Assembly (NCBI GenBank): GCA_030849465.1 | Contig: JARVLF010000014.1 | Span: 372,001-436,000 of the forward strand | Reading direction: 5' to 3' | Origin: Moesziomyces globuligerus | Taxonomy: Eukaryota; Basidiomycota; Ustilaginomycetes; Ustilaginales; Ustilaginaceae | Length of the DNA: 64,000 nt | Part shown: piece after piece, positions 27,301 to 36,626 of the stretch | Numbering within the stretch: the first letter of the stretch is position 1 | Layout: every line of letters starts with the position of its first letter | Translations under genes and position numbers: made by a program | The notes under the pieces: model-generated | What the model was told of the DNA's origin: nothing | What the model saw: only the letters and a program-made list of their open reading frames with translations | The model's database searches: none

Positions 27301-29720
27301 CGCCTCCGACGCTTGGCGCGCCCCGAAGGCGTCCGCGTGGGTGTTGTGGCTCGGGACGACTGTGCTGTGACATCGAGAGAGCCGTTTTTGATGCCGAGCA
27401 AGAGCGAAGGCGGAACAGGCGTAGTGGCTGCGCTGCGAGATCGGACTGAGCCTGGGTGTGGGCTGCGGATGGCCGACTTCTTTTTGGACCTCTGGTGAAG
27501 GGCGATCAGCAGCTCGGCCGCCGCCGAAGGTACGGCGGCAACGCCTCGGGAGCCATCTTGTGGGATGCTCGACAAAGCCTCGGACGCGAGTTGCAACGTG
27601 TTGATGGTCGAGCTAAGCTCTGGCGTCTGCGCGCTTGGGGTGGTCCGTTCCGAAGGAACCAGGGTGGATGGCGCAACCGAGGCGCCCTCTTGCACTGCTG
27701 ACTCGACTGCAACGTGGACCTGGAAGGCAGCATCACTGTACATATCGCTCGCCGCATCGGACGCTGGCTGAGATGGCGGTGCAGGGTCCCGCACAGCGGC
27801 GGATGTCGTCGAAGGCGAGACAGCTTGTTGCGTGCCTCCATTCTTGTCTTTTGGCGACGGCTGCGACGGCGTCAACGACGAAGCAGACGCTGAAGTCGAA
27901 GCTGCCAATGGATCAGGCGACCGTGTATCTGGGCTCAAAGCCGTAGCATGTTGGCTGCCGTTCACCTGTGCATCCACGACGCTGGGGAGAGATGCTGCCA
28001 ATGGGTTGCGGTGACCGACCGATGCGACCAAATCAGACGCGGGATCGGAGGCAGACGCGTCAGATCGGAGATCGGATTCTGGAAGGTCGGCGTCATCTAA
28101 ACGACCACCATCGGCGTGGCCAGGCGACGATGTACGAATATTGACCGTATTAGAAATTTGGCGGCGCGCCGTGAGATCGGAATTTTTGGTGGGCTTTGCA
28201 GCGGGTGCATATGCGGCCGACGGTGCACTTGCGGAGTGTGTCTCAGCGGGGGATGTGCTGGGGAGAGCGGCGGAGGAGGACGCAGGAGGGATTTGGAAAT
28301 TGGACGCGTCGCAGGAATCAGGATGAGCGGCTGGTGGGACGGGCTTGGCTGCAGCCGAAGCAGCCGAGCTGCGGTCCAGGAGGCTGGATTCGGTCGGAGC
28401 GGCAGGCGGCGTGGCGGCGGGTGACGAGGGCGAGGATGTACGGGATGCAGATGGACCAGAGATCGAAGCGGCGCCAGGAAGCGGCCGCTCCTGGTCGTGC
28501 TGCGTCCCCTCTGCGTTGCTGGCGGCACTTGGCTCGCCCAGGGGCTGAAGAGGTACAGAGGGATTCTCGGACTCGAAGTCGGGCTTGCCGACGGTGGCGA
28601 CGGATCGGGTAGCTGGCGTGTCTGCGAGAGAGGCCGGATCAGCCGCGCTCATGGGAGCCGAGCCGGACGGTGCGTTTGTGTGAGCGCCTGTGCGGATGGA
28701 TGCGGACGACGGAGAAATGGACTGGGCCGGAAGGGGAGAGGTGATGGAGAGGGTAGGGACGAAGTTGGAGGTGGTGTTGAAGGAGGATGGTGAAGAGGAA
28801 GGGAGGGGGGCCAACGTGGCAAGACGCGCGGGTGGGGATTCGGCGGTGGTGGTGGCAGCGGCGGGAGGGGTTCGGCTCCGATTCATCCGCTTGGCAGGCG
28901 GCGCTGAGGCAATGCTGGTGGTGCTGGGGCTGCTGATCAGGCACTGGGCAGAAGCGGCGGGATCGGCAGCGAGGTTGGTCCTCGGCTCGCCCTCGCTGAG
29001 CCTCTGACGTCGTGCAGCACCGTTTGCAGGGGTGTCTGACGCTGGGCTGGGCAGCAAGGGCGCGATGCTGGAACCGCCGAAGCTAAACGCGATGGACGTT
29101 GGCGCTGCCGAGGCCGCCAGTGCTACAGGCGTCTCAGGAGCCGGAGCGACAGACGAGGCGTCGATGGGCAAAGCGTTGGAAGCGTCTGGTTGCGGCGATG
29201 CGGCCGAAACTCTGGCAAGGCTTTGACTGGCCGCATCGGTTGGCGGAGTTTGACCTGCTGTCGTGGCTGAGGTGGACAAGGACTGGGCAAACGGGACCGG
29301 CGGTGCTGACGATGATGGCGTCGAAGCTGTAGGTGGAGAGTTGGAACGCTTACGTTTCCTACTGTGTACGAGGTCTTCAGGTGAGGCGGCGCGGGGAGTG
29401 GATGCGGCAGCGGATCCGGCTGAGGCTGCGTGAGCAGACGGTGCGAGGGAGCTTTGTGTAGGTGCATGATCGGCTCGTGACACGTCGTTCGCAACCAGTG
29501 AGGCTGGTACGGGCTGCGAAGAGCCTGGTGGAGCCATCGCCGCAGGTATCTGTGCACCGATCGGATCAGGAGGTGCGGCGACGGAAGGAATAGATGCAGA
29601 AGGCGGCCGGGATTCTGAGGGATGTGCGGTAAGGCTCGCGTGCGGCGAGGCTGGGAGCAATGGCTCGTGACTGGCGCCCGTCTCGGCATCCTCCGCCGAG
29701 GAGCCTGTTTGGGGGGTCAT
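24396..29720 (-). CDS. Large disordered, probably nuclear protein of unknown function
   Basis: An uninterrupted frame of 1774 codons from the first true ATG (29720). I do not recognise a family. Residues 1-800 are almost entirely Ser/Ala/Pro/Thr. Basic patches that look like nuclear localisation signals occur near 803 (RAKRRRRERN), 877-905 (Arg/Lys-rich with GRAVRA) and about 1560 (RERKRKRKKPPPPG). A conserved-looking ordered part spans about 1127-1392: CVPLYMQNWTNDDEMASQIL, then PPPWEEGVND, then a long helix (ELSRLRLQLEMRKAEIERIW) and RAGELYRKSAYEANHERWQAEM. Just before it stands the short motif MSISALMS. The C-terminus is Tyr/Pro/Gly-rich (GYGHPGYPGYQHGYRGY), a composition linked to condensate formation. 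This suggests a chromatin or transcription scaffold, which is inference only. The gene lies tail-to-tail with the Cdc14-like gene. Confidence 0.75.
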   Translation of the reverse strand: MTPQTGSSAEDAETGASHEPLLPASPHASLTAHPSESRPPSASIPSVAAPPDPIGAQIPAAMAPPGSSQPVPASLVANDVSRADHAPTQSSLAPSAHAASAGSAAASTPRAASPEDLVHSRKRKRSNSPPTASTPSSSAPPVPFAQSLSTSATTAGQTPPTDAASQSLARVSAASPQPDASNALPIDASSVAPAPETPVALAASAAPTSIAFSFGGSSIAPLLPSPASDTPANGAARRQRLSEGEPRTNLAADPAASAQCLISSPSTTSIASAPPAKRMNRSRTPPAAATTTAESPPARLATLAPLPSSSPSSFNTTSNFVPTLSITSPLPAQSISPSSASIRTGAHTNAPSGSAPMSAADPASLADTPATRSVATVGKPDFESENPSVPLQPLGEPSAASNAEGTQHDQERPLPGAASISGPSASRTSSPSSPAATPPAAPTESSLLDRSSAASAAAKPVPPAAHPDSCDASNFQIPPASSSAALPSTSPAETHSASAPSAAYAPAAKPTKNSDLTARRQISNTVNIRTSSPGHADGGRLDDADLPESDLRSDASASDPASDLVASVGHRNPLAASLPSVVDAQVNGSQHATALSPDTRSPDPLAASTSASASSLTPSQPSPKDKNGGTQQAVSPSTTSAAVRDPAPPSQPASDAASDMYSDAAFQVHVAVESAVQEGASVAPSTLVPSERTTPSAQTPELSSTINTLQLASEALSSIPQDGSRGVAAVPSAAAELLIALHQRSKKKSAIRSPHPGSVRSRSAATTPVPPSLLLGIKNGSLDVTAQSSRATTPTRTPSGRAKRRRRERNAAATPQTVALALPSIESSDRRRSARVAKAVTTSASDNASTPNLAAFGFSPFLENLIMNAKETDRRTRSGGRAVRATVDRAPAKAKRSAAKSKGKEADPDGPDDEAKAELYRQLCILSYQLQADLDMVPVQSLEQLRARFATPPPADQPMSTDSHTTDPGASAQASRPPTPQPPAQDYDRPQMSGIFDAVTPEPMVKTEPLASPQLKHAPVSEQRPPFSPESSPEVALMHTARTTDGYGRSHLAASYTQGPYPMHDYEQHQSYSWRPKMDSIEDEPMSPVQRPARGNVMSISALMSGPSPVKARSPSPPPVPEAPCVPLYMQNWTNDDEMASQILQACAAAIPKLDTTELDRLTKIAQLAAFDLPPPWEEGVNDVDSPASECVDQRRKELIDNFDPGRLNPLDSLDTEELYAHEEAGYLEEMQAKGDLYESIRYLSNFDEVVDEWRAGELSRLRLQLEMRKAEIERIWTCDRKLAWSNYVNDRAGELYRKSAYEANHERWQAEMELDLLAVQRRKTRGFAKLTHNVWVPKTVDLDDADSVDLYKRFGRFLSASRYAEVEDPLVRSDLRKMQEALRVHKRKTRRSQHAQAHTQEGAQSIAEASASVDEAVAEHAMSTTSTDASESEDEYDSDSSYMSSESGISSLPSWSSVFSSPRLRSVADGDVVISDADALASAAVSLRGAESDSDGDADESLWARQLRLANQSAASGEPTAASAAASGLQTPAEADGLDAGGSVESSRGPSPAPSSKPGQDQSRERKRKRKKPPPPGARLWKKGRVQQDAPDEVAEERAPSMDPGSKPYVAHQDDGRRDERNRPPSSPKPVSHRAEPPQTTVFEPNRYHDMRPGDARSDLHAMPSYGGYGARPEFGFERNMDLERERALHDGYGHPGYPGYQHGYRGYQEPPMRYAAEDVPMPDALYPYQRITPAREMHASQYAYPYPPHPRSAAYPPANPPPPQPPSSQWRY

Positions 29721-31697
29721 GGCCGAGGCAGAGGAACCGAACGGGCGAGAGCAACGCTCATGGATGCGCACTAGCTACACTACACGACGACAGGGGACAG
29801 GTGATGGTGACCGGGAAGAAGGAAACTCGTCAAGATGCCGAAGCACGGCGACGTGTGTGTGGGAGGTGCGTGTTTGTGCGTGCCACGGAGCCAGAGCGAA
29901 GTCAAGCGCAGAGTGAGATGCAAGAGCACAGAGCGAGTGAGAGAGAGGCAGAGGAGGGAAGAGTCGGGCAGGCCGTTCAGCCTGTGGAAGCGCCTGCAAA
30001 GCCAAAAATTGCGCGTCGGGCGGGCGATTTGGAGCGACCAGGTGCGAGATGCAGCGTAGTGCAGCCGTTCGGAAAAGCCGAAGAGAGCTAGGTGCTGATC
30101 ACCTCCGCAACACTGGAGGAGCCGACAGAGCAAGTAGGAAGGCGTTTCGATGCACACCGCAGCACTTCGGAGCCGCGAGAATGTATCGACAGGAACGGCA
30201 AGGTAGGACGAAGCGGCGAGGGGAGCTGGGACGGCGGAGGATGGAGATGAAGGTGGATCGCAGCAAAGAAGACGGGAGGTGACAGGCGGCAGAAAGAGCA
30301 GCGATGACTGACGGCCACTCACTCAGTGCTGTGGCAGGAATAAATAAATCAGTACTGTAAATTAAAAAAAAAAAAACGTTAAAACAAGCCGCCCTAGCCC
30401 AGCCTTAGACGTGTGGCCATGCGACGTGTGCTGCTTGCACGGGTCTTCCTGCTTCTAGGAGCGGAGAGAGCCAAGGGATTTGCATGCACCGCGACCAGGT
30501 GCCGGCACCAAGGGTCCCAGTGCACATCTGGCTCCAGTACTGTAGCCGTACCGTGACCGTCAAGACGCGCGCCCCTTGCCCCTCGAAAAATGGCACATCC
30601 CAGCACAGCACAGCGCAGCACAATTCAAAGGTCCCTTACGCGGCCACGCCCTGCAACCGCCTCGTTCCTCTGCAGCTTGAACTCGTGCCTGTGGACAGCG
30701 CGTCCCGATGCCGCCGATGATATCGCCGATGCGCTCTTGTTCCGAATTCGATCGAATGATCCGGTCCGACACTGTAGGCCTCCACCGCAAGCGACTGACA
30801 CGCTAACACCGAAGCACCGCGGATACCGGACCACTTCAACAACCCAGCAAGCCGGCTTTCTCAGGTCCCCAGTCAGGAAGGCTTCGATACTGGAACTGAC
30901 CTCTGCTTCAAAATCCATGTGCGACTTGCGAGACATCTTCATCAGCTTCCGGTCATGTGCGGGCGAGAAGAGCACCCGATTGTGTTGAGGAGCCAGCGGA
31001 GGTAAGGTAACCGAAGCATTTGCATTGGCGGGTCCACAAGACACGCGAGCGCCGCATCGGAGTGAAATTCCAGGGATTCATCGTCGCCCGTGTTCTGGCT
31101 GCGCAGGTGTGAGGCCGACAGGCGCTCCTTTGCCATGTCGCGCTTCCGTGGGGATGGCGAATCTCGCTCAGCAAGCCGATGCGCTCTCGTGGGTGGAGCT
31201 CCAGACATGATTTTGAAGATCGCAGCAGTGGACGATTCCGATTTTTTTTGGAGAAATTCCTTATACCCGAAGCGAGTTGGGAAGGGCTCGATTTCAACAG
31301 TTCAGAGCCGTGAAGCAGCGGAGGACCGGCGGATTTCTCGGTGCACAAGCAATCTGTCAGCCAAGGCAGCTCGACAAGACCCGTGCTCCTCCTCCTCCTC
31401 CTCCTCCTCCTCCTCATCATCATCAGTCTGCCGCCCTAGCTGCCAGGGCCTCCTTCTCGACCTTCACCTACACCCATCCGGCTGGCCGCCCCTCCTCGCG
31501 TCTTGAAGGCTTCTCTCTCTTGCGCCGCGATCTTGCTGCCGACCGATCTCTGCCTACCTGCTTGGGCGTGAGCCCCATCAGCTGCGTTCTTCAGGCCCTG
31601 CCGACGCGCAGCAAGGTCCCTCGCGGGTAGATCCTAGGAATCACTCTAGCCGTGCTAGATCGACTGCCGTTATAACTCTGGCCACCATCTGCCCATC
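29721..31697. promoter_or_regulatory. Long divergent region before GSH1
   Basis: About 2 kb between the starts of the large disordered-protein gene and GSH1. It contains a run of 13 A residues at 30364-30376, short AGCACAGC-type repeats near 30600, and a CTC repeat at 31386. Open frames on either strand (for example plus 30590-30988 and minus 30625-31044) overlap each other and have no recognisable product. No tRNA seen. Confidence 0.45.
31386..31415. repeat. (CTC)10 microsatellite
   Basis: Ten CTC units followed by three ATC units, about 280 bases before the GSH1 ATG. A simple repeat in a probable promoter or 5' leader; copy number is likely to vary between isolates. Confidence 0.8.
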
Positions 31698-33797
31698 ATG
31701 GGACTCCTCTCGCTTGGAACACCAATGAACTGGAAGGATGCCCAGCCGCTCGCTTCACACGTACGCAAGCACGGCATCGAGCAGTTCCTTTCGCTCTGGA
31801 ATAAGATCAAGGATCGCCGCGGCGACATCCTGCTATGGGGTGACGAGATCGAGTACATCGTCGTCTCCTTCGATGAAGACACACAGAATGCCAAGCTCTC
31901 GTTGAGGCAAGAAGAGATCCTCAAGGTGCTCTCGGCCAGCGACAAGGAGACGCGCGAGTCGGCGCCGGGCCTCGCCGGTCAGATCCCCACCTTCCATCCG
32001 GAGTATGGCCGCTTCATGCTTGAGTCTACTCCAGGCTCGCCCTACGGCGCCAGTCCGAAGGAGCTCCGAGGCGTCGAGCGCAACATGCGTCTGCGCAGGC
32101 AGATTGCCCGCTCGCACCTCAAACCCAACGAGCTTCCCATCACGCTCACCTCGTATCCGCGTCTCGGCGTCACCGATGCGCCCTTCACCGAGCCTCACTA
32201 TCCCGCCAACGGCAACGCATCGCGTTCGCTCTTCCTGCCGGATGAGCTGATCAACCCGCACGCACGCTTCCCCACGCTCACTGCCAACATTCGCAAGCGC
32301 AGAGGTTCCAAAGTGGCCATCAACATGCCCATCTTCAAGGATGTCAATACGCCCTCGCCCTTCATCGATCCAAGCATTCCCTGGGACCGTGATCTGTTCC
32401 CCGAGGATGCGGAGGCCAAGGCAGGTGCGGCAAAGCCTGACCACATCTACATGGACGCCATGGGATTCGGCATGGGGTGCTGCTGCCTTCAGGTGACCTT
32501 CCAAGCATGCTCGGTGCAGGAGGCACGCACAGTATACGATCAGCTCATTCCCGTCGGACCTCTGCTGCTCGCGCTCACGGCGGCGTCGCCCGCCTATCGT
32601 GGATACCTCGCCGATGTGGACTGCCGCTGGGACGTCATCTCGGCTGCTGTGGACGACCGCACACCGCAAGAAAGGGGGGAGGCACCGCTACCCCTGCCGG
32701 GTCATACGGCGCGCGGCGGTCTGGACAGAGACGCCGACAAGATTCCAAAGTCGAGGTACGACTCGGTCGACTCGTACATCTCGCAGGACCCGCTCAACCG
32801 ACGCTGCTACAACGACAACCCGCTGCCTATCAACCCCGAGGTCAAGGAGCAGCTGCGCCAGGCCGGCGTCGACGACTTGCTGTCCGACCACCTGGCACAC
32901 CTTTTCATCCGCGATCCGCTCGTCATCTTCAGTGAAATGGTGGACCAGGACGACGAGACGAGCACCGACCACTTTGAAAACCTGCAGTCGACCAACTGGC
33001 AGACGATGCGCTTCAAGCCGCCACCGCCCGGTGGACGCATCGGCTGGCGCGTCGAGTTCCGCAGCATGGAGGTGCAGATCACCGACTTTGAGAACGCCGC
33101 CTTCTCGGTGTTCATCGTGCTGCTCACGCGCGCCATCCTGAGCTTCGGGCTCAACTTCTACATGCCGTTGACCAAGGTGGATCAGAACATGGCGCGCGCG
33201 CACAAGCGCGACGCAGTCAACACGGAGAAGTTCTGGTTCCGCAAAGAGGTCTACCGCACGCGCAACAGGCACGCGTCTCGACAGGCTTCCAGGCAGGTCT
33301 CGAGGACCAGCTCGGTGGAGAATCTCGAGGGCGCGCTCAACGGCGGCGTCAACGGGGTGTCGGGAGGCCGGGCTAGCCCGTACAGCACGGCGTCGTCAGA
33401 TTCCGACGGCGTGGACGACGAGTATGCCGAATTCACCATGGACGAGCTCATGAATGGCAAGGGTGACGACTTCCCAGGCCTGGTCGGTCTTGTGCACAAC
33501 TACCTCGATAGCCTCAACATTGACGTCGAGACGCGCTGCGAGATGGGCCTCTATCTCGAGCTGGTCTCGCAGCGCGCGAGCGGCAAGCTCATGACGACGT
33601 CCACGTGGATCCGCCAGTATGTGCGCAACCACCCGGAGTACAAGGGCGATTCGGTAGTGAGCCAGAAGATCAACTACGACATGATCAAGCAGCTCGACCT
33701 GATCGAGCGCGGCGAGGTCGATGCCCCCGGCTTCCTGCCACGTGGATATGCACAGAGGCGCAAGAGCCACGAGACCCAACCAGACTTGAAGGCGTGA
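31698..33797 (+). CDS. GSH1: Glutamate-cysteine ligase catalytic subunit
   Basis: A 699-residue enzyme joining glutamate and cysteine with ATP, the first and rate-limiting step of glutathione synthesis in the cytosol. Family blocks in order: MGLLSLGTPMNWKDAQPLA at the very N-terminus, GDEIEYIVVSFD near 48-60, PEYGRFMLESTPGSPYG near 110-125, and MDAMGFGMGCCCLQVTFQAC near 252-271, followed by NIRKR/INMPIFKD-type substrate blocks earlier at about 197-215 and the late GWRVEFRSMEVQITDFENAAF. Length is close to yeast Gsh1 (678). About residues 520-575 form a Ser/Arg- and Gly-rich insertion (RHASRQASRQVSRTSS) absent from the core fold, which may be a phospho-regulated loop. No introns. The ATG at 31698 begins exactly at the conserved N-terminus. 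Regulation in other fungi is by oxidative stress; no such site is identified here. Confidence 0.96.
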   Translation: MGLLSLGTPMNWKDAQPLASHVRKHGIEQFLSLWNKIKDRRGDILLWGDEIEYIVVSFDEDTQNAKLSLRQEEILKVLSASDKETRESAPGLAGQIPTFHPEYGRFMLESTPGSPYGASPKELRGVERNMRLRRQIARSHLKPNELPITLTSYPRLGVTDAPFTEPHYPANGNASRSLFLPDELINPHARFPTLTANIRKRRGSKVAINMPIFKDVNTPSPFIDPSIPWDRDLFPEDAEAKAGAAKPDHIYMDAMGFGMGCCCLQVTFQACSVQEARTVYDQLIPVGPLLLALTAASPAYRGYLADVDCRWDVISAAVDDRTPQERGEAPLPLPGHTARGGLDRDADKIPKSRYDSVDSYISQDPLNRRCYNDNPLPINPEVKEQLRQAGVDDLLSDHLAHLFIRDPLVIFSEMVDQDDETSTDHFENLQSTNWQTMRFKPPPPGGRIGWRVEFRSMEVQITDFENAAFSVFIVLLTRAILSFGLNFYMPLTKVDQNMARAHKRDAVNTEKFWFRKEVYRTRNRHASRQASRQVSRTSSVENLEGALNGGVNGVSGGRASPYSTASSDSDGVDDEYAEFTMDELMNGKGDDFPGLVGLVHNYLDSLNIDVETRCEMGLYLELVSQRASGKLMTTSTWIRQYVRNHPEYKGDSVVSQKINYDMIKQLDLIERGEVDAPGFLPRGYAQRRKSHETQPDLKA

Positions 33798-34245
33798 CCG
33801 GAAGACTACCGGAGGACTTCCTCGCAGTGTCGACGCATTAATACATTCTTTCATAAAGGCAGAAAGCAGCATGCACACAGCATTGACTGCGTCTCGAAGC
33901 TACGCTTGTGTGTGGGTGTCTCGGTGCGGGCTTTCGCAGTCTAATGGCGAGGTCTAAGGGCAAGGAACGCGGGAGGCTCGTGAGAGTGAGCAGCAGCGAG
34001 CAGCTGCAGATTGCAATTCCATGTGGAGGACGCGACCACTCAAAATTCGAGGCAGCCGGGCAGCATGCAGCGCGTTGGATGAGCCATGCACGATGACTGA
34101 TAAGTTGGTGCCGACATCAACCACAAAGGTTAGCTCACCATCTCTTATTCCAACGTCCCCTGCCATCCACCCTCATTCATCCTCGCTTTGTCTCTCTATC
34201 TGTCCGAATCCTCTCTTTCCATTGGCATACCGAGACCACGCAACT
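33798..34245. promoter_or_regulatory. GSH1 3' region and Duc1-like gene promoter
   Basis: About 450 bases between same-strand genes. The frame of the next gene is open back to 34021, but conserved sequence starts only at the ATG at 34246. The last 110 bases are C/T-rich (CTCTTATTCC, CTTTGTCTCTC), typical of a transcription start region. Confidence 0.45.
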
Positions 34246-35103
34246 ATGGCTCCATCTCTCAAGATCTCGGCGGGGCCGTCGGTGGAAGCGCTGCAGACGG
34301 TAGCGGTGAACCACGACGAGAAGCCGACGGAGATCGACTCGGATCTCTTCCAGGGACGCATTGCGGTGCGCATCAAGAACTTCACCGGTGTCGATCCAGA
34401 TGGCGTGGAGCATCGCAAGGACACTGCGTACTTTGAGGCGGGCCACGGCAAGGGTCAGAGCTGGAGCATGCAGATCCAAGGGCGCTTCAAGGTCGATGTC
34501 AACGCCGACGATCTCATCTTTGGCAACGAGTTCGACAAGCCCATCAAGGACCACCTGCCCTACGGCACCAGCGTCGCACTGCAGTTCGTCAAGCTCATCG
34601 ACCCGAACCTCGAGCATGACCTGTATGCCGATCGGCCCCATGCCTGGAGTCCCTACCTCGCAACCATGCCCCGTGTCAATTCCGTCAAACTCGACTCGGA
34701 CAAGACCTCCATCAGCGATTGGCCCGCCTTCCCCGCAACACCAGAATACGTCCAGGAAGACATGTCTAGCCTCGTGCCGGAGGAGCTTGCTGCGAAGGAG
34801 AAGGAGACCGTGGCGAATTTCAAGGGCATCGACAAGGCTCACGAATATAGACAGCGCTTCCTCGGCAACCGTGCCCACCGCCAACAGATCACCGTCAAGC
34901 CCGACCAGATTGTCACGACGGACTTTGTAAATGCCTTTATCGACTTCAACGACCTCACCCTCCACATTCCCTTCTCGGGAGGCCTCAAGTTCGACCTCAA
35001 GAAGTACTGGGACGGCCAACCGGTGCGCTACATCTGCAAGGACCGCAAGAACGACCGCGTCTTCTTCGTCATTCAGTTCGACATCATCGACCTCAACCAG
35101 TAG
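34246..35103 (+). CDS. DUC1: DUF1769 (Duc1-like) cortex protein
   Basis: A 285-residue protein that is nearly all one DUF1769 domain, the domain of fission yeast Duc1, a protein of the cell cortex. Characteristic pieces: RIAVRIKNFTGVDPDG near the start, YFEAGHGKGQSWSMQIQGRF with the aromatic/basic core of the domain, and DDLIFGNEFDKPIKDHLPYG. The second half, TTDFVNAFIDFNDLTLHIPF and a final FVIQFDIIDLN, is the matching C-terminal beta-rich part. No signal peptide or membrane helix; the family is thought to bind membrane lipids peripherally. The ATG at 34246 was chosen because upstream codons are of low-complexity, non-conserved type. Tail-to-tail with the KH gene, 131 bases apart. The molecular activity is not known. 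Confidence 0.8.
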   Translation: MAPSLKISAGPSVEALQTVAVNHDEKPTEIDSDLFQGRIAVRIKNFTGVDPDGVEHRKDTAYFEAGHGKGQSWSMQIQGRFKVDVNADDLIFGNEFDKPIKDHLPYGTSVALQFVKLIDPNLEHDLYADRPHAWSPYLATMPRVNSVKLDSDKTSISDWPAFPATPEYVQEDMSSLVPEELAAKEKETVANFKGIDKAHEYRQRFLGNRAHRQQITVKPDQIVTTDFVNAFIDFNDLTLHIPFSGGLKFDLKKYWDGQPVRYICKDRKNDRVFFVIQFDIIDLNQ

Positions 35104-35234
35104 CCCTCTGCGCCCGGATCCCCTTTACACTCTGCTCGACGCAATCTCACTGCTCTGTTTCGTTCTGGATGACACGCGCCGCAGCGGAAGTCTGACAAAG
35201 TGAGCTACAAATACAGGTGAGGGATGTGGGCGGT

Positions 35235-36626
35235 CTACTTGCGGTACTGCGGCGGAACGTCTTGGCCGCCCTCGTCCTTGGACGGCGCGCGGTTGTGGTA
35301 GGCGCGGAAGCTGTTCTCCCACTCGACGTATTCGTGCCAGTACTTGTCTAGCGCCTCCTCCTCAGGCGACTTGGCTGTGGCTACCGGTGCAGCAGCTGCG
35401 GCAGCACGGTGCCCAGTCTGTGGCGAGCCGGCGGGAGACGAGGCGTGCGGGCGGCCACCACCGCGCGACTGGTTCGAGTACGATTGTGCGCCAGCGCCAG
35501 CGTCCGTGGGCGGCGGCGGAGGAGCATCGTCCTCGGGTGGCGGCGGCGGAGGAGCACCATCGGGTGTGGGTGGGGCCGGATCACCATTGTGTCTCTGCGA
35601 GTAGGGTTGCGAAGGTTGTTGATTCCATCCGCGCTGCTGGTCCCAGCCAGGTTGTGGCGACTGGTGTGCGTATGCGCCCGCGCCGCTCGGGCTGCCGCCG
35701 CGGCCTTGCGGTGCTCCACGCCCGTAGCCGCCGCCTCCTCTCGCCGCGCCACCTGCATACCCTCCGTAACCGCCCTGCTGACCGCCGGGCGCTCCGCCAA
35801 ATCCGCCGTTCATCGCATCGTACGCTTTCTGCCACTCTGCTCGGACGACCTCCATAAGGTCATCGGCGAGCGCCTTGGCAGCCTGGATCTGCTCGTCCTC
35901 GGGACCAGCGATGGCGATGTGCATTGGCTCGGGCAGCTCCACACCGGTGTCAGTCTCGATGAAGCCGCTACCGAGTCCCTTGATCTGTACGCGCGTGCCG
36001 GTCTCGCTCTGAATGTACTTGACAAACATGCCGCCGGGCCCGACGATCTTGGAGCGGACGTTGAAGTTGCGGATGCTGTCGAGGTTGACGGGCACCTTGA
36101 TCTCTGGCCAGCGGCGACGTTCTCGGGGAGGCGGACGCTGGTTCTCGTAGTCGAGACGGCGCTGGTGGCGGTCCTCGACGAGCTGAGGCATGTCCTGCGC
36201 CATGAGCTCGTTGATCTTGGCGATGGCGGCATCCAGGATCTCCTGCGAGATGGCGCTGATGTGGAGGTAAAGCGGCGGATCCTCTTTGGTGGCGAGCGCC
36301 TTGTCGGGGTACCATGTGCCCTTGGTGGTGACGCTGGCGCCAGTCTCGCGATGGATCTGCTGCTGGGTCTGGCCCTTGGTGAGCACGTATCGGTTGCGCT
36401 GGTCATTGATCTCGATGTCGTGCGTAAAGTCTGCGTCGTGAGCATCGCGCGCATCCGTGGCAGGGGTGGCCTGGGTGTCTGCAGACGTAGGTGGCATCTT
36501 TGCGGCAAGCTGTGCGGCGATCTTCGCGGCGGCGGCTGCCGCAGCGGTGGCGGCGGAGGAAGAGGAGGATGCCTGGGCGGACGAGGACGTGCCCTCCGCA
36601 TTGGGAGAATCCCAGCGACTAGACAT
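35235..36626 (-). CDS. KH-domain RNA-binding protein (KHDC4/BLOM7-like)
   Basis: A 463-residue protein with two KH-type folds. The first, about 70-150, contains INDQRNRYVLTKGQTQQQI and GTWYPDK; the second, about 172-262, holds NVRSKIVGPGGMFVKYIQ with the GxxG loop (GPGG), followed by RVQIKGLGSGF. This pairing and the GSGF block are typical of KHDC4/BLOM7, a protein tied to pre-mRNA splicing in animals. The N-terminus is an Ala/Ser tract; the C-terminal 200 residues are Gly-, Gln- and Pro-rich, with PPPPPPEDDAPPPPP and GGYGGYAGG repeats. It ends YRAYHNRAPSKDEGGQDVPP. Likely nuclear RNA-binding role; partners are not visible from sequence. No introns. Confidence 0.82.
   Translation of the reverse strand: MSSRWDSPNAEGTSSSAQASSSSSAATAAAAAAAKIAAQLAAKMPPTSADTQATPATDARDAHDADFTHDIEINDQRNRYVLTKGQTQQQIHRETGASVTTKGTWYPDKALATKEDPPLYLHISAISQEILDAAIAKINELMAQDMPQLVEDRHQRRLDYENQRPPPRERRRWPEIKVPVNLDSIRNFNVRSKIVGPGGMFVKYIQSETGTRVQIKGLGSGFIETDTGVELPEPMHIAIAGPEDEQIQAAKALADDLMEVVRAEWQKAYDAMNGGFGGAPGGQQGGYGGYAGGAARGGGGYGRGAPQGRGGSPSGAGAYAHQSPQPGWDQQRGWNQQPSQPYSQRHNGDPAPPTPDGAPPPPPPEDDAPPPPPTDAGAGAQSYSNQSRGGGRPHASSPAGSPQTGHRAAAAAAPVATAKSPEEEALDKYWHEYVEWENSFRAYHNRAPSKDEGGQDVPPQYRK

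Noticed and set aside
30625..31044. A 139-codon minus-strand frame in the GSH1 upstream region
   Set aside because: It overlaps a 132-codon frame on the other strand. Neither has a recognisable domain or codon pattern better than the other.
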